From: Pseudomonas sp. L5B5
GTDB lineage: Bacteria > Pseudomonadota > Gammaproteobacteria > Pseudomonadales > Pseudomonadaceae
Assembly (NCBI RefSeq): GCF_020520285.1
Contig: NZ_CP084742.1
Coordinates: forward strand, 868,001-932,000
Direction of reading: 5' to 3'
DNA: 64,000 nucleotides
Below, one piece after another: positions 62,717 to 64,000 of the stretch. Each line of letters begins with the position of its first letter. The first letter of the stretch is position 1. The notes beneath the pieces are model-generated. The model was not told the origin of the DNA and searched no databases. It was given only the letters and a program-made list of their open reading frames with translations. Made by a program: the position numbers and the translations under genes.

Positions 62717-63915
62717 CAAGGGGCAAACTCCTCGCTGCGCTCGAAGCTCTCGGCCAGGCCGAAGGCCTTGAGCCCGCCGACACTGGCGATGGCATTGCGC
62801 ACAAAGCGGTCGTCCACCAGGTCCCGGGCGGTGTGCTGCGGATCGAGCCCGGCGAGGAATCCCTTGTCGCCTTCGATCAGGGTGTCCTTCAGGCGCTTGA
62901 CCAGTTCCTCGGTGTAGCTGGGGAACGGGTACGGCTGGAAGTCGATGCGCTGCTCGTCCCACTGGCCATTGCGGATCGCACCGCTGGCCAGGTAGGCCTC
63001 GCGATCGGTGGCCGAGGGTGCCAGCACCCGCCCCAGCACCTGGGGCGCATGGGGGGTGTAGCGGTTGCTGCCGTCCTTGGACAGCAGCCGGGCCGCTTCG
63101 GCGCGATGGTCACGGGTCCACAACTGGGCCTTGACGATGGCATTGACCACCTTCTGCGACCACTCGGGCCGGTTGTTCAGGTCATGCTCGTGCATGAACA
63201 CCACGCAGCAGGCGTGGTTGCGCCAGACGTCACCAGTGAAGCGTTGCACCCGGCCGACCTTGAGTTCCTCGGCCAGGGCATTGAAGGGCTCGGCGACGAT
63301 GTAGCCAGCGATGCGCTTGCTGGCCAGGGCCGGCGGCATGTCCGATGGCGGCAGCACCACCAGGTTGACCTCGTTGCCTCCCAGGGCGCTGCCTGCGGCC
63401 TTGCTGACCGGCACCAGGCCGTTGTCCCGCAGCAGTTGCTGCAGCACCACGTTGTGGATCGAGTACCAGAACGGGATCGCCAGCGACTGTCCGGCCAGTT
63501 GCCTGATCTCGTTGATGCCGGGTGCCACGGTCAGGCCGGAACCGCCGACGTGGTTCCAGGCCACCACCTTGGCCGGTACCTGGCTGCCATAACGGGCCCA
63601 GACGGTCATCGGCGACAGCAGGTGGATGACGTTGACCTGCCCGGAAATGAACGCCTCGATCACCTGGGCCCAGCTGCGCAGCAGCACCGGGCGTTCGGCC
63701 TTGATGCCCTCGGCTTCGAACAAACCGTTGTTGTGGGCCACCAGCAATGGGGTGGCATCGGTGATCGGCAGGTAGCCAATGCGCACGGGAGCATCCGGTT
63801 CCTGGGCCGCGCGGGCCTGCAGGCTGTTGAGCAGCGGCAAGGCGCCGCCGGCTGTCAGCAGCGCGCTGAGCTTGAGGAAGTCGCGACGGGTGTGGGTGAA
63901 GTCATCCAGGCACAT
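62716..63915 (-). CDS. Tat-exported ABC substrate-binding protein (NrtA/SsuA family)
   Basis: 399 residues. A twin-arginine signal (HTRRDFLKLSALLTAGGALPLL, core RRDFLKLSA) leads to the CmpA/NrtA-type fold: VRIGYLPITDATPLLVAHN and a C-terminal domain. Sulfonate, nitrate, taurine or aromatic sulfur compounds are possible ligands. Tat export suggests folding before export, perhaps with a cofactor. GGAG lies 7 nt before the ATG at 63915; an upstream TTG is rejected. Confidence 0.9.
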   Translation of the reverse strand: MCLDDFTHTRRDFLKLSALLTAGGALPLLNSLQARAAQEPDAPVRIGYLPITDATPLLVAHNNGLFEAEGIKAERPVLLRSWAQVIEAFISGQVNVIHLLSPMTVWARYGSQVPAKVVAWNHVGGSGLTVAPGINEIRQLAGQSLAIPFWYSIHNVVLQQLLRDNGLVPVSKAAGSALGGNEVNLVVLPPSDMPPALASKRIAGYIVAEPFNALAEELKVGRVQRFTGDVWRNHACCVVFMHEHDLNNRPEWSQKVVNAIVKAQLWTRDHRAEAARLLSKDGSNRYTPHAPQVLGRVLAPSATDREAYLASGAIRNGQWDEQRIDFQPYPFPSYTEELVKRLKDTLIEGDKGFLAGLDPQHTARDLVDDRFVRNAIASVGGLKAFGLAESFERSEEFAP

Positions 63916-64000
63916 GGTCAATCTCCGACGGTGCAGGCAAAGGGGAAATGAGGGGATTGCGGCTCGCCCGCCGAAGGGTCTTGAGAATCTCGATACGCAA
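63902..64000 (-). CDS. Possible C-terminal end of an upstream gene (partial)
   Basis: A minus-strand frame is open from the right edge to a TGA at 63902-63904, overlapping the binding-protein start by 14 bp. It reads ...RIEILKTLRRASRNPLISPL and ends HVPG. A small overlap is usual in ABC operons, so this could be the tail of the missing ATPase or another operon gene, but 32 residues do not allow recognition. Confidence 0.3.
   Translation of the reverse strand: MRIEILKTLRRASRNPLISPLPAPSEIDHVPG

Overview
The window is high-GC chromosomal DNA from a gamma-proteobacterium, almost certainly a Pseudomonas of the fluorescens/protegens type. The reasons are the gene families present (a DUF7693-type small protein, PraB-like alkane proteins, PE-LIG order LigD next to Ku, a PauA/PauB-type polyamine set, RlhA), REP sequences of the pseudomonad GTAGGAGCGAGC type, and dense regulators and efflux systems. 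No rRNA, tRNA, CRISPR array, insertion sequence or prophage was seen. The recognisable real genes cover nearly everything, and nearly all the long antisense frames are GC-driven shadows.

Left part (1-34.7 kb): a collection of mostly independent small operons. It opens with the NHEJ pair Ku-LigD (LigD runs off the left edge). Next come an orphan PhyH-family dioxygenase, a proline-type permease frameshifted in a G9 run, LysR/DkgB, an MFS pump and an AraC regulator. A MexEF-like RND pump without its outer-membrane channel follows, then small Pseudomonas-specific proteins and one decayed membrane protein gene. Two TetR regulators, an MFS plus M20 amidohydrolase unit with divergent LysR and RidA-like genes, and rlhA (23S rRNA C2501 hydroxylation) come next. 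The stretch closes with a degenerate LytM lipoprotein, another MFS pump, and a polyamine catabolism unit (AraC / gamma-glutamylpolyamine synthetase - PotF-like binding protein - FAD oxidoreductase).

Central and right part (34.9-58 kb): a coherent hydrocarbon / fatty-acid island. It holds a PsrA-like TetR; a four-gene, translationally coupled ABC exporter (ATPase, permease, TolC-like channel, adaptor); a non-classical beta-oxidation block FadE - FabG4-like reductase - MaoC - thiolase - FadD; a FadL-type porin; two paralogous PraB-like secreted proteins; AlkB alkane hydroxylase; a membrane-anchored alpha/beta hydrolase; and divergently a Baeyer-Villiger-type monooxygenase, an SDR and a PF10118 metal-dependent hydrolase. 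The main observation is an AT-rich palindrome of the form TT(C/A)(A/G)AA-N6-TTT(A/G)AA. It recurs in front of the TetR gene, the exporter, alkB and the monooxygenase, with a looser copy before fadE, and suggests one lipid-responsive regulon.

Right end (58-64 kb): a DJ-1/PfpI protein, an MFS pump, a beta-hydroxyacid-dehydrogenase-like oxidoreductase and a TetR regulator, with matching TGGAATGATCATTCCA operators before the last two. A sulfonate/nitrate-type ABC permease and Tat-exported binding protein follow; their ATPase is not in view. Functions are from family recognition by reading; regulatory sites are inferred from sequence symmetry only.
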